Counted from the stretch's first letter, positions 24,062 to 33,155 are shown. The stretch is 64,000 nt of DNA from Bacillus spongiae (GCF_037120725.1 NZ_JBBAXC010000020.1:1-64000), one strand, 5' to 3'. Program-made: numbers and translations. Notes: generated from the letters alone by a model not told the origin.

Positions 24062-24217
24062 GTGGTTAAAGCAGAACTAGACCTTGAATGGTTGCAATTA
24101 GTACAGGAAGCATTGGAGAAGGGAATTACGAAAACAGAAATTAGAGATTTTCTTAAAACGCATAAGATATCACAAAATAAGAATATAGAACCGGTAATAT
24201 CAAAAAGTCTTGCATAA
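24062..24217 (+). CDS. sinI: SinI-type antirepressor
   Basis: 51 residues from GTG 24062, eight bases after AGGAGG (24048-24053). ELDLEWLQLVQEALEKGITK followed by TEIRDFLKTHK aligns with B. subtilis SinI (ELDQEWVELMVEAKEANISPEEIRKYL), the region that wraps around SinR and displaces it from DNA. In B. subtilis sinI and sinR are tandem; here sinI is convergent to sinR with 10 bases between them and sits under a c-di-GMP riboswitch. A four-codon ATG ORF at 24055 overlaps the start in another frame. The stop codon lies within the shared terminator. Found by direct reading of the gap. Confidence 0.88.
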   Translation: MVKAELDLEWLQLVQEALEKGITKTEIRDFLKTHKISQNKNIEPVISKSLA

Positions 24218-24229
24218 CTGCAAGACTTT
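24204..24229. terminator. Shared bidirectional terminator of sinI and sinR
   Basis: Perfect 11-bp stem AAAGTCTTGCA / TGCAAGACTTT with TAAC loop; ATTTTTG follows on plus and TTTTGATATT on minus. It overlaps both gene ends. Confidence 0.85.
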
Positions 24230-24548
24230 ATTTTTGTTCTTTGCGCCATTTATTAAATTCGATAAACTCTTTAAATTGTTCTTTTGTAATACCAGAAGTC
24301 ATCGCTTCTTGAGCGATATCTACCCAATCGGGATCTAATGCATTTGGTTGTTTTGAATCAAATAATAGAGAATCAATGGATACATTTAATGCAGAAGATA
24401 TCTTCTCGAGAAATTGAACAGATGGGTTCTTTTGCAGATTGCGTTCAATTGCACTTAAATATGATTTTGCAACGCCTGCTTTGTCTGCCAATTCGGTCAT
24501 GGACATTTTCTTTTCTTGTCGAAGTAGTTTTACACGCTCGCCTATCAT
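24228..24548 (-). CDS. sinR: Biofilm master repressor SinR
   Basis: 106 residues. HTH-XRE MIGERVKLLRQEKKMSMTEL, then ADKAGVAKSYLSAIERNLQK, NPSVQFLEKISSAL, and C-terminal DPDWVDIAQEAMTSGITKEQ FKEFIEFNKWRKEQ. This is close to B. subtilis SinR end to end, including NPSxQFLEK and the WRKxQK tail. SinR represses matrix genes until bound by SinI. It has its own promoter on the minus strand (24549-24610) and is convergent to sinI. Confidence 0.93.
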   Translation of the reverse strand: MIGERVKLLRQEKKMSMTELADKAGVAKSYLSAIERNLQKNPSVQFLEKISSALNVSIDSLLFDSKQPNALDPDWVDIAQEAMTSGITKEQFKEFIEFNKWRKEQK

Positions 24549-24641
24549 AATAGAGACACCTCGTGATATTTTTATAATCGCTTTTATATATTAAATTAAC
24601 ACATGTTTTTAATAAAGAACAAGGGGAGGAAATAAATTTTT

Positions 24642-25094
24642 TTAAAATTGTTTGGAGGACTCTTCATTTCCACTTGAAGTAAGCTTAGGTTTATATCTCA
24701 TTTTTTTTCGAAAGGTGTCAATTAAATGCGCTCCATTAAGCCCTTGTTCTACAAGGTCCTTAAGAAGTAGCTCTGCATAATCTTTCGGCACTTTTTTTAA
24801 ATGACCCTCCATCAATATGCTTATTTTCCCGTCAATTTGTTTAATCCCTCTTATATGTATGTAGAAAGAAGCAGGATCGTTTTGGGCATGAGTAATGACC
24901 ACCCGAATTTCTGTATCATTTTTTCGTTGTTGAATGTCTCGGAGGTAGTCGTAATATTTTAGAGAGGTAAACGCTTCAATTAACCAAGTACCTTTCATAT
25001 CTTCTTTATTAATAATTAATCCATCTTTAATATCAATCGTCTTAATTTCTTCATCATCTACGACTTGAAATGTAATAATTTTGAATGTTTTCAT
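24642..25094 (-). CDS. ywpF: YwpF family protein
   Basis: 150 residues. MKTFKIITFQVVDDEEIKTI opens the protein; it has a mixed alpha/beta pattern with a basic C-terminus (FRKKMRYKPKLTSSG). The gene order next to ssbB matches B. subtilis ywpF, whose function is unknown. The frame extends 21 codons upstream, but AAGGAGGATCAAG before the ATG at 25094 sets the start. Confidence 0.72.
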   Translation of the reverse strand: MKTFKIITFQVVDDEEIKTIDIKDGLIINKEDMKGTWLIEAFTSLKYYDYLRDIQQRKNDTEIRVVITHAQNDPASFYIHIRGIKQIDGKISILMEGHLKKVPKDYAELLLKDLVEQGLNGAHLIDTFRKKMRYKPKLTSSGNEESSKQF

Positions 25095-25304
25095 CTTGAT
25101 CCTCCTTGTCCAACAATTTATAAAAATTATATCATAGTAAAAACTGGAACACACCATAAGAAAATAAATGAACTTTGTTACATTAAGATAATCAATGAGT
25201 TATTTTCAAGAAAAAATAAAAATTCCCCTAGAAGAATTTTTGTTTTTTGTAGTGAAATTAGTTTGAATTATCTAAATTTACAATTTTACTCTTTTTTTAG
25301 CTCC

Positions 25305-25313
25305 TGTTACAAT
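25305..25313 (+). promoter_or_regulatory. Extended -10 promoter element of ssbB
   Basis: TGTTACAAT, with TTACTC 16 bases upstream of TACAAT as a weak -35. I looked for a ComK box (AAAA-N5-TTTT pairs) in the AT-rich upstream region and found none that was clean. Confidence 0.4.
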
Positions 25314-25335
25314 ATTGGTAGAAAGGAGGGGAGAA

Positions 25336-25719
25336 ATGATAAATCACGTGACTCTCGTTGGTCGTTTGGTGAAAAATCCTATTTTAAAGAAAACAAAAGA
25401 TGGGAAATCAGTAGTCAATGTGACGGTAGCGGTCAATAGACACTATCGAAATCGTTTGGGTGAATATAATACTGATTTTGTATTATGTACCCTTTGGAAT
25501 AAAATAGCAGAAAACACCGAGAAGTATTGTCAAAAGGGCTCGATCGTCGGCATCGTGGGGAAAATTCAAACGAGGAACTATGACAATAGTGAAGGAAAAC
25601 GAGTATACGTCACAGAAGTGTTAGGTGAAAGTATTCAATTTTTGAGTAAAAATGATAGACAAGCTAAAGAAGAAATGGATGAATCCGTTTTTTCTCCGGT
25701 AGAAGCCATTCTTCCATAA
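25336..25719 (+). CDS. ssbB: Single-stranded DNA-binding protein SsbB
   Basis: 127-residue OB-fold protein: MINHVTLVGRLVKNPILKKT, then VVNVTVAVNRHYRN and DFVLCTLWNKIAENTEKYCQ. It lacks the long acidic tail of the housekeeping SsbA, consistent with the competence-related SsbB that coats incoming DNA. GAAAGGAGGGG precedes ATG 25336; the frame from 25315 is only its leader. A 58-codon gene follows 10 bases downstream. Confidence 0.9.
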   Translation: MINHVTLVGRLVKNPILKKTKDGKSVVNVTVAVNRHYRNRLGEYNTDFVLCTLWNKIAENTEKYCQKGSIVGIVGKIQTRNYDNSEGKRVYVTEVLGESIQFLSKNDRQAKEEMDESVFSPVEAILP

Positions 25720-25729
25720 GGAGGTTCAA

Positions 25730-25906
25730 ATGATTTCAAAAGAAAACAGGATGGAAAAATTAGAAGAGTTAATGGGAGAATTTATCGTCAAGCTAGGATT
25801 AGTACGTTCAGAACTAATTCAGTTGCAACTTAAAGTATCTAACCTCGAGAATCAACCTTCACCACCCTTTCCTTCATTTCCAATCATTCCGATGGTAAAA
25901 AAATAA
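25730..25906 (+). CDS. 58-residue helical protein downstream of ssbB
   Basis: ATG 25730 follows AAGGAGG that overlaps the ssbB stop region, so it is probably translated from the same mRNA. The product begins MISKENRMEKLEELMGEFIV, continues as an amphipathic helix to KVSNLENQ (about residue 42), then ends with a Pro/Phe-rich tail PSPPFPSFPIIPMVKK. A coiled-coil peptide is likely. I do not recognise the family. Confidence 0.6.
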   Translation: MISKENRMEKLEELMGEFIVKLGLVRSELIQLQLKVSNLENQPSPPFPSFPIIPMVKK

Positions 25907-25992
25907 AGAATCACCTTTTTGTTTCCTCATTAATCCTCCAAAATAGAAAGAGAAAGAATCCTACCCAATGTTTTCTCCGCATTTTCCTCTTT

Positions 25993-26018
25993 AGTCGGTT
26001 ACTAGACCGACTTTTTTT
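25993..26018 (+). terminator. Terminator of the ssbB unit
   Basis: AGTCGGT / ACCGACT stem followed by seven Ts. Confidence 0.85.
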
Positions 26019-26065
26019 GAGTTCACTATGTTCCATAAGTAATCATAGGGCTAACCCTTCTAATC

Positions 26066-26091
26066 TAAAAAGACTTCCCTTTAGGGAAGTC
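26066..26091 (-). terminator. Terminator of ywqA/ywqB
   Basis: GACTTCCCT / AGGGAAGTC stem; on the minus strand a TTTTTA run follows. Confidence 0.85.
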
Positions 26092-26099
26092 GAGACCAA

Positions 26100-28907
26100 T
26101 TATTGTAATGCTAAGAGGTCTGTAAGTTCTTGATCAGAAAGCTCGGTGATCCACGAATCACTTTGAATGATATCATCATTTAAAGCTTGTTTTTTCTCTA
26201 GCATCATGTCAATTTTTTCTTCGAGTGTACCAGATGTTATAAGCTTGTGTACGTGAACGAATCGCTTTTGACCAATTCGATAGGCACGGTCGGTTGCTTG
26301 GTTTTCTACTGCTGGGTTCCACCAACGATCGTAGTGAATGACATGATTCGCAGCTGTTAAATTCAACCCTGTTCCCCCGGCCTTTAGGGAGAGTAAAAAG
26401 ACAGGATGTTCACCATTTTGAAACTCCTCAACAAGTTTATCTCGATTTTGCTTTGACATCGAGCCATTTAAAAATGGTGCATGAATAGTAAATTGTTCCT
26501 TAATTAGCTGTTGAATCATTTCTCCCATGGAAATATATTGGGTGAAAATAAGACAAGCTTCTCCTGAATCTATGACGTTTTCCAATACATTCATGAGCTT
26601 TGCAATCTTATAAGAGCGTTGCAATACATTATTAGGTTGTGGTTCTTTTAAGTACAATGCCGGATGGTTACAAAGTTGTTTTAGGCGGTTAATCATTTGT
26701 AGAATAAGCCCTTTTCGTTCAAATCCCTTAAGTTTGCTCAATTGATCAAACGTGTCTTGTATAAGTTGCTCATATAAAGATGCTTGCTCAGAAGTTAGTG
26801 GGCAGTACTCTTTTTGTTCAAGTTTATCAGGTAAGTTAAGCTCAACGTCAGGATCTTTTTTCGTGCGGCGAAGCAGAAATGGCTTGATTTTACGTTGTAA
26901 CTCGTTAATTTTCTCTCGAGAGTCGTCTTTTTCAATCGGTAAAATATACTGTTTTTGAAATTGGGTAAATGTTCCGAAGAAACCTTTGTTAGTAAAATCG
27001 AAAATAGACCATAGCTCAGAAAGCCGATTTTCCATAGGTGTCCCAGTTAAAGCAATATGATGTTGCCCTTTTAGCTTACGTATCGATCGGGATTGCTTTG
27101 TCGACGAGTTTTTTATGTTTTGTGCTTCATCTAGTGCAATAGTACTCCATTCAACAGATGAAATATCTGCTTCATCTAGATGGCTGAGTCCGTAAGATGT
27201 AATAAGCACATCAACATTTTTTAAGCTCGCTAAAAACGAATCAGCCTTTGCTCGATTTGGACCATAGTGGAGCGCTACATTTAATGAGGGAGCGAATTTC
27301 TCTAGTTCTTTTTGCCAGTTACCTAGGACAGATGTTGGAGCAATGATTAGGGCAGGAAATGAAACTTTATCTGTTTTTTTAACTGTTAAAAGATAAGAAA
27401 TAAGTTGAATTGTTTTACCTAAGCCCATATCATCTGCAAGAATAGCCCCAAAGCCAAATTTCCGCAAGAATAGAAGCCAGCTCATGCCTTGTTGCTGATA
27501 GGGACGTAGTGTCCCTTTTAACGTAGTTGGTGCTGTCCTTATTGGAATTTCAGCTACGTTTTTTAGTTGTGTCATCATCTTTTTTAATGAACGACTCAGC
27601 TCAATTTGAATAGAGGCAAAAAGGCGAGGGTCATACTCTTCTTCTTCTTCCTTCTCACTAGCACTAAGTTCTTGCTCTAATAAATCTTGAATGCGTAAGC
27701 CATCCTTTTTAGCTTTTTCCATTAGTAATTGTATCTTTCTAATCATGGTAGGGTCGAGACTCATCCATTGCCCATTAATTTGAATGAGGCGTCGTTGTTC
27801 TTTTACCAGGTCATGAAAATCTTGTTCAGAAATCTCTGTTCCATTCATTGATAAACGCCAGTCAAAATCAAGAACTGCATTTAATCCAACAAAGGAAGGG
27901 CGGTAGGCTCTATCATTATTCTTCACCTTTGCTTTGACGACCATATTGGCTTCCTTCATCGCGATCCACCATGATGGAAGGAAGATATCAATTCCAAGTG
28001 CGTACAGCTTTTCACTTTGGATGGTTAAAAATTCCCACGCTTCATTTTCATTCAATAGTGTTTTTAATTCCCCTGAATGAGCAAGTTCTGGGAAGGCGCT
28101 GATCCAACGTTGCTGCTCTTTTTTTATAGCTGGAAGGTGCTTTTTCCATCCACGAGGTAGGGCTTTACCTTCGTCTACATCATAAAGGGTTTCTGATGAT
28201 GGATCCTTTATGACCAACTTTAACTGCCAAGGTTCTGACTCATCTTCAGGTTCTGTTAAGCGCAGGCCAATGGAAAAAGGCTGTTCTTTTTCCTTTATTC
28301 CAATCCATTCACTCCAGCGTTCGTCATCAAAAAAGGCGGCAATCTCTTTATTGGTAAGCGAACTGCTTTCTAAAAGGGTTAATTTTTGGGCAACCCCTTT
28401 TAAATGAGGGGAATGATGAATATATTGACTGACACTATCTGTGAACCATTGTGATACAAGCTCATTTAGTGACAGCTGCTCTGTTGCTGGCTGGGCCCAA
28501 AAAGTTTTGTCGAATTCATTCCACACGTCATTTGGAACTTCCCAATGGATTCCATTCTCTGATATAGTTGGTAGAAAGTTTCCTTGTGTAATCGAATCAA
28601 GCATACTAGAGGAGACCGATAATAGTAGGTTTGCTAAATCTCCCCACTCCCACTGAATCATTCGACTAAATCCTTCTTTTCCAAAATGTGTGAGTAAGTG
28701 GTAGCTTGGAATTAACAGCCCTTCTTCTCCCTGATAGGATTGTGGCTTGAAAATGGTCCCGTAAAAGCTCTCTTCATGCCAAATGAAAAATTGCTTTCTC
28801 CATTCGGTTGGAGGAACCACCTTGCCATTAATATCCTTTATCGAAAGAAAATACGCTCCATTTTCTAATAGACAAATATTTAAATGGTAACTACTCGTTT
28901 TTAGCAT
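26100..28907 (-). CDS. ywqA: SNF2-family DEAD/DEAH-type helicase YwqA
   Basis: 935 residues. The C-terminal half is the SNF2 ATPase: motif I DDMGLGKTIQLISYLL, motif II LDEAQNIKN, motif III ALTGTPMENRLSELWSIFDF, and motifs V-VI SLKAGGTGLNLT and DRAYRIGQ. The N-terminal half is the bacterial SNF2-associated region. SNF2-type proteins translocate on double-stranded DNA and remodel protein-DNA complexes. Its start overlaps the 3' end of the SWIM-protein gene by 17 bases, so the two are coupled, as ywqA/ywqB in B. subtilis. Confidence 0.92.
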   Translation of the reverse strand: MLKTSSYHLNICLLENGAYFLSIKDINGKVVPPTEWRKQFFIWHEESFYGTIFKPQSYQGEEGLLIPSYHLLTHFGKEGFSRMIQWEWGDLANLLLSVSSSMLDSITQGNFLPTISENGIHWEVPNDVWNEFDKTFWAQPATEQLSLNELVSQWFTDSVSQYIHHSPHLKGVAQKLTLLESSSLTNKEIAAFFDDERWSEWIGIKEKEQPFSIGLRLTEPEDESEPWQLKLVIKDPSSETLYDVDEGKALPRGWKKHLPAIKKEQQRWISAFPELAHSGELKTLLNENEAWEFLTIQSEKLYALGIDIFLPSWWIAMKEANMVVKAKVKNNDRAYRPSFVGLNAVLDFDWRLSMNGTEISEQDFHDLVKEQRRLIQINGQWMSLDPTMIRKIQLLMEKAKKDGLRIQDLLEQELSASEKEEEEEYDPRLFASIQIELSRSLKKMMTQLKNVAEIPIRTAPTTLKGTLRPYQQQGMSWLLFLRKFGFGAILADDMGLGKTIQLISYLLTVKKTDKVSFPALIIAPTSVLGNWQKELEKFAPSLNVALHYGPNRAKADSFLASLKNVDVLITSYGLSHLDEADISSVEWSTIALDEAQNIKNSSTKQSRSIRKLKGQHHIALTGTPMENRLSELWSIFDFTNKGFFGTFTQFQKQYILPIEKDDSREKINELQRKIKPFLLRRTKKDPDVELNLPDKLEQKEYCPLTSEQASLYEQLIQDTFDQLSKLKGFERKGLILQMINRLKQLCNHPALYLKEPQPNNVLQRSYKIAKLMNVLENVIDSGEACLIFTQYISMGEMIQQLIKEQFTIHAPFLNGSMSKQNRDKLVEEFQNGEHPVFLLSLKAGGTGLNLTAANHVIHYDRWWNPAVENQATDRAYRIGQKRFVHVHKLITSGTLEEKIDMMLEKKQALNDDIIQSDSWITELSDQELTDLLALQ

Positions 28908-30516
28908 TAATTAATTTACCCTTTCTACATTCTTCATGGAAAGCTCTTAGACGTTTTGTATCATCTAAAATATACTCTAAGTATCGGTCCCAGTCTTCGA
29001 TTTTTTTTTGTTTTTTGTATAGTGATCTTAATTTCTTTAATATCTTCACAGCTTGTTTATAGCTATCTCGGTTTCGGTTTCTTATATAGGATTCGACCGC
29101 ATCATGATAAAGCGGGAGGCCAAACTCTGGGTGTGTTTTTACAAGGTCCTTTAAGCCGAGGTATTCGATTTCCCCAATTTCATACCCCAGCCATTGCTGC
29201 AGTTCTACCCATTCCCGATAATCTTGTTGATCAAATAAGAATCGACTTAAAGGGTAATAGCTATATGGTATTAATGCGAGTAGAAGCTGTTTGTACATTC
29301 TTGGCTTATGATCTTTCATGTACTTTGGATCGATAAGCTGTAGAAACCAACGGCTAAATTCTGATCGTTCATAATCACCTTTTATTTCTTTTAAATAAGA
29401 AGGAAGATAAGGCAAGCAACTTGATAGAACTAAAACGGCTTTTTCCGGATGATCATGTTGGAAAAAGTAATATAGCCAGTGTTCACAATAACGAAAAAGC
29501 GTCGTTGTTTTTTGTCGTGAGAGCGTAATAAATTCTTCTGTCTCTTCAAGAAGCAGTAGCATGTGTAAGAGGCCAATGAACTCTGCCTCAGAGAGCTTGG
29601 AAAAGGATTGTAAACGTTTTTTCTCTTCGTCACGCCACTTCTTTTTTGTAAAAAGAAAGAACCATAGTATACGGTATAAATCCATACCTTCAATGAACTG
29701 CCCCTCTTTTGACGTCCACTGTATCGATCTTTCTTTCAAAAATTGAATGAAAGGGTCAAAGGCAAACGGCATTGCCGTTACGGACATTTGATAAACTGCG
29801 TCATATAATTCATCTAAAATAAACGAAAAAATAGAAGATGAATGCTGCTCCGCTTCATCTAGCCATTCATATAATGTTTCATATAAAAACACACAAATGT
29901 AAAGTTGATACAAAGGCTTCCATTCACGTTCAATCGGTGCGTCCTTCATCATTTTTCGATACAATGCTTGGAGATTCATATCGAGCATCAATAAATTTCT
30001 CATCCACCCTTCCTTGTCAACTTCTGCAAGCACCGATAGAAAATATTCGTACCATTCATCGGGAGTTTGATGTATTAAATCTTTCTTTTGTAACAGGTCG
30101 CTTGCTTTCTTTAAGGATGGGTGAAGAGATGTCAGATCGCTTGCTTTTAAAGGAACTTTACTATCAGCTATTTCTCCTTTCCACTCCTTTACCCATTGAG
30201 AAACAGAGCCAGCACGCTGAAATACAGTAAAAAAAACAGCCATTCGATGGCGACACCAGCTTGCTTCAGGACAAGAACATCGACTTAACAAAGGAAAATC
30301 TAAATCGAGCTTTACGAAAGCTGATGTCACATCTTGCACTTGAGCTGATATCGTATGATTGACGGATTTTATATTACTAATTAAGTTTTGGCGGTGTAAA
30401 AGTAACCCTTTTTGAACTATTTTTTTATGTTTAATGTCATCTGGTGAAAATTCATTTTTGATTTCTTCACCCGTAGCAATGATTTTATCAAGTAATTCAT
30501 CAAGCTTTGAAGACAC
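28891..30516 (-). CDS. ywqB: SWIM zinc-finger protein YwqB
   Basis: 541 residues from a GTG at 30516, eight bases after GGAGGC. The open frame extends to 30642, but that part has no Shine-Dalgarno. The SWIM signature CxCx(n)CxH is present as SRCSCPEASWCRHRMAVFF. SWIM proteins often accompany SNF2 helicases as partner subunits. The rest is helical and rich in aromatic and charged residues. First gene of the two-gene unit with ywqA. Confidence 0.85.
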   Translation of the reverse strand: MSSKLDELLDKIIATGEEIKNEFSPDDIKHKKIVQKGLLLHRQNLISNIKSVNHTISAQVQDVTSAFVKLDLDFPLLSRCSCPEASWCRHRMAVFFTVFQRAGSVSQWVKEWKGEIADSKVPLKASDLTSLHPSLKKASDLLQKKDLIHQTPDEWYEYFLSVLAEVDKEGWMRNLLMLDMNLQALYRKMMKDAPIEREWKPLYQLYICVFLYETLYEWLDEAEQHSSSIFSFILDELYDAVYQMSVTAMPFAFDPFIQFLKERSIQWTSKEGQFIEGMDLYRILWFFLFTKKKWRDEEKKRLQSFSKLSEAEFIGLLHMLLLLEETEEFITLSRQKTTTLFRYCEHWLYYFFQHDHPEKAVLVLSSCLPYLPSYLKEIKGDYERSEFSRWFLQLIDPKYMKDHKPRMYKQLLLALIPYSYYPLSRFLFDQQDYREWVELQQWLGYEIGEIEYLGLKDLVKTHPEFGLPLYHDAVESYIRNRNRDSYKQAVKILKKLRSLYKKQKKIEDWDRYLEYILDDTKRLRAFHEECRKGKLINAKNE

Positions 30517-30739
30517 AAAAAGACGCCTCCATTTCGGTTTGAAATTAGGAAATTCATATTCCTTCATTATAACCGAAAATGGGTAAAAATACCGCTTTGA
30601 TGCTGAAAAACACTTAATCGTTAATAACTTACAACTATACAAGTATGTTCATCATAATAGCTAGAATATTGACTAATCATCCAAGGTAAAAGCATATAGA
30701 AAGGATAAAAACGAGCAGACATCGTCATGCTCGTTTTTT

Positions 30740-32257
30740 CTATCTTTCTACAAGGCCATATACAATGGCTTTAAAAATATTATAGGTAGAAAGATCTTTT
30801 AATTCTTTTTTACGAAGGTGGTCTAAATAAATAGGTTTAATAATGGTAGAGCCTTCTTCACGAACTATTGTTTTGTTAGCGATATAAATATCCCCTTTTG
30901 TGACGCCTTCCATTATTTCCACTTTTCCATCTACTTCTAACCCTTTTTTGATAGGGAGTTTTATTGCTTCACCGTTCGGACTAATACTCCAGACAAAGTG
31001 TTGGAGCTTGGCGCGGCCAATGCTTTGTGTTGGTAGTACATTTACATCAATGGCTTCATCTGTTGTAATATCTACTTTTACATGGTATCCAGGGAGCAAG
31101 ACTTTCTTTTCCTCCGCTTTATTGTCATTACTGTTCTCTCTGTTTTCTGCTTCATCAGCTTCTGCCGCATCATCAAAAGATTCATCTTCCTCATCAGCAT
31201 TAGAAGACTCATCTTCTTCATCTGTATCAAAAGGTTCATCTTCCTCATCAGCATTAGAAGACTCACCTTCTTCATCAGTATCAAAAGGTTCTTCTTCCTC
31301 ATCAGCATTAGAAGTTTCATTTTCTTCATCTGTATTATCAAAAGGCTCTTCTTCCTCATCAGTATCAAAAGCCTCATCATCTTCATCAGCATCAAAAGGC
31401 TCTTCCTCCTTTATCTCCACATTAAATTGATAAAGACTATCTTGCTCGAGTAGTGGATCATCTTTTGGAAGAGAAGCTACCTTATCAACAACCCCTTTAA
31501 AGGAATGGTTGAGGGGAAGTGAAGTAATAGTAGCCTTCATAGGTGAACGTACCTCTAACGTTTGTTCCTCTGTTAATGTGCCAGTAACCATTATTTCCTT
31601 AGATACAATCGTCATAATTGGATTTTCCAATGAATAGGAGATCTCTTTAATGACACCACTAACGTCACTTTTGACTGTTAAATTTGACTGGTTTCTTGAT
31701 AAATCAGATTTTTCGTCATTGTATGCGTCCTTTTTGGCTTCAAGCTGTTCAAGAAGGTGTTCATTAGCAGCAATTTCAGCCTTTAAATTGTAGTCTATTT
31801 CTAAAGTACTGGCTTTTTCTTCTTGGTTTTCATCTGGTTCAGCTGATCCAAACGATGGAAGAGTACGTTGTAAGCTTTCTAGTTCAGCTATATGGCTTTT
31901 CACTGTAGCCACTTCTTTTTCAACAATACTTTTTAAACGATCTAATTCTTTTAATCGAGCCTCAATATTATTGGCGTTATATTCAAATAAAGGCGTGCCT
32001 ATTTCCACTTGATCTCCTTCAGTTACTAAGAAAGTGGAGGGCGTGCCGTACTCTTGTTGAAAGATAACGTGCTGTTCGGAAGTAGGAACAACCACACCGT
32101 CTTTCTGGAGTGTTTTTTCAATAGACCCTACTGCTACTTTTTCCCATTCTGATAGTAGTGTTAATCGGGGAATATCATTGTTTTTATGGAATAAAAGGTA
32201 GAAATTCAACGTTATTAATAATCCAATTAGTGCTACCATTGTTTGTTTTTTTTTCAT
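30740..32257 (-). CDS. HlyD/YknX-like membrane-fusion protein with acidic repeat insert
   Basis: 505 residues. One N-terminal membrane helix (about 4-22), a biotinyl-lipoyl-like part GTPSTFLVTEGDQVEIGTPL, a coiled-coil hairpin (about 95-205) and NLTVKSDVSGVIKEISYSL of the second lipoyl half. The barrel domain contains an unusual insert of about 95 residues, mostly Asp/Glu, made of repeated EEDEPFDTDEEDESSNAD units. The start is ATG 32257 after AAAGGTGG; GTG 32269 is possible. It follows the Yip1-type gene by 14 bases, as in yknW-yknX of B. subtilis, but no YknYZ-type ABC genes are adjacent. Confidence 0.78.
   Translation of the reverse strand: MKKKQTMVALIGLLITLNFYLLFHKNNDIPRLTLLSEWEKVAVGSIEKTLQKDGVVVPTSEQHVIFQQEYGTPSTFLVTEGDQVEIGTPLFEYNANNIEARLKELDRLKSIVEKEVATVKSHIAELESLQRTLPSFGSAEPDENQEEKASTLEIDYNLKAEIAANEHLLEQLEAKKDAYNDEKSDLSRNQSNLTVKSDVSGVIKEISYSLENPIMTIVSKEIMVTGTLTEEQTLEVRSPMKATITSLPLNHSFKGVVDKVASLPKDDPLLEQDSLYQFNVEIKEEEPFDADEDDEAFDTDEEEEPFDNTDEENETSNADEEEEPFDTDEEGESSNADEEDEPFDTDEEDESSNADEEDESFDDAAEADEAENRENSNDNKAEEKKVLLPGYHVKVDITTDEAIDVNVLPTQSIGRAKLQHFVWSISPNGEAIKLPIKKGLEVDGKVEIMEGVTKGDIYIANKTIVREEGSTIIKPIYLDHLRKKELKDLSTYNIFKAIVYGLVER
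31150..31420. repeat. 54-bp minisatellite coding for an acidic repeat
   Basis: Near-identical units beginning TTCATCTTCCTCATCAGC, with period about 54 bases, repeat three to four times within the HlyD-like gene. Flanking shorter units look degenerate. Confidence 0.75.
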
Positions 32258-32271
32258 TGTTGCCACCACCT

Positions 32272-32934
32272 TTACAGGATAAGAGAAAAGTCTATGTATT
32301 CAAGAAAAACAGAAATTCCTATGAACAATAATTGAATAAGTATAAGGTAGAACAGAAGTAAAGCTGGTTTTCGATCTGAGAGCCAGCTCAAACCGCGAAA
32401 TTGTAGATAGATAGACCAGACTTTAAATAATGATATTCCCCCAGCAAACGAAACAAGTACATCTTGTTGGAAAGCTTCTTGCGCTATGATACCTAATGAC
32501 AAAGGAGAATACATCCATTCCAGTCCCATAAAGGACATAAGTGGTAAAAAAGTAATATTCTCAAGAAGCAGCGGGATAAGAGCAATTAATTGAATGTGTA
32601 CTATTTTTTTATAACTTTCTTCCGTTACACTCCAAAAAAATAGAGAAGGTAACAGTAGAAAAGAAAGAGCAAATAGTAGTCCAGCTAATAAACTTCCAAT
32701 TATAAAATAGGAATGTAAGGCTGCGTATTGATAAAGTGTTGTTGAGATAAGCTTGTCAGAAAGAATGTCCGTGCCAATTCCAAATGCGGCATTTACTCCA
32801 TAAATAACCGATGAAAGATAAATTAGTAAGACGGTATAGAAAAGTAGTCCTCTTGTACTTTCAGACTCACGTAGTTGATAGAAGTAACTTGAAGGTTTAC
32901 GAATCCCTCTCCACAGGTTGATTTTTAATTCCAT
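32272..32934 (-). CDS. Yip1-family (YknW-like) membrane protein
   Basis: 220 residues with five predicted membrane helices and the N-terminal polar stretch NLWRGIRKPSSYFYQLRESE that opens many bacterial Yip1-domain proteins. B. subtilis YknW, which is of this type, helps assemble the YknXYZ exporter that protects against the SDP toxin. Here it is paired with the YknX-like gene only. AATGGAGGG precedes ATG. Confidence 0.72.
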   Translation of the reverse strand: MELKINLWRGIRKPSSYFYQLRESESTRGLLFYTVLLIYLSSVIYGVNAAFGIGTDILSDKLISTTLYQYAALHSYFIIGSLLAGLLFALSFLLLPSLFFWSVTEESYKKIVHIQLIALIPLLLENITFLPLMSFMGLEWMYSPLSLGIIAQEAFQQDVLVSFAGGISLFKVWSIYLQFRGLSWLSDRKPALLLFYLILIQLLFIGISVFLEYIDFSLIL

Positions 32935-33137
32935 GTTTGTAACCCTCCATTATAAATATGGTACTATTTTACATGATTTGACTCAATAAACCTATCGATA
33001 TCCATTGAAAAATGTAGAATTATTCCTAATTTAAAGTGATTTTCTACATGTAAATTTGATTTAGTAACATTATAATGTTTCTTCAACAGATGTAATAGGG
33101 ATTTATTGAATTAATTAAAAATTAGAACTTAAGCACG

Positions 33138-33155
33138 ATATTAAATATTTAATAT
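33138..33155. repeat. Perfect 18-bp AT palindrome
   Basis: ATATTAAATATTTAATAT, about 60 bases upstream of the next gene; a possible operator. The surrounding gap (32935-33216) holds no gene. Confidence 0.5.

Noticed and set aside
25199-25335. ComK box upstream of ssbB
   Set aside because: AT-rich runs are present, but no properly spaced pair of AAAA-N5-TTTT boxes could be found.
31082-31453. Long ORFs on both strands across the acidic repeat
   Set aside because: They arise from the low-complexity Asp/Glu repeat read in other frames.
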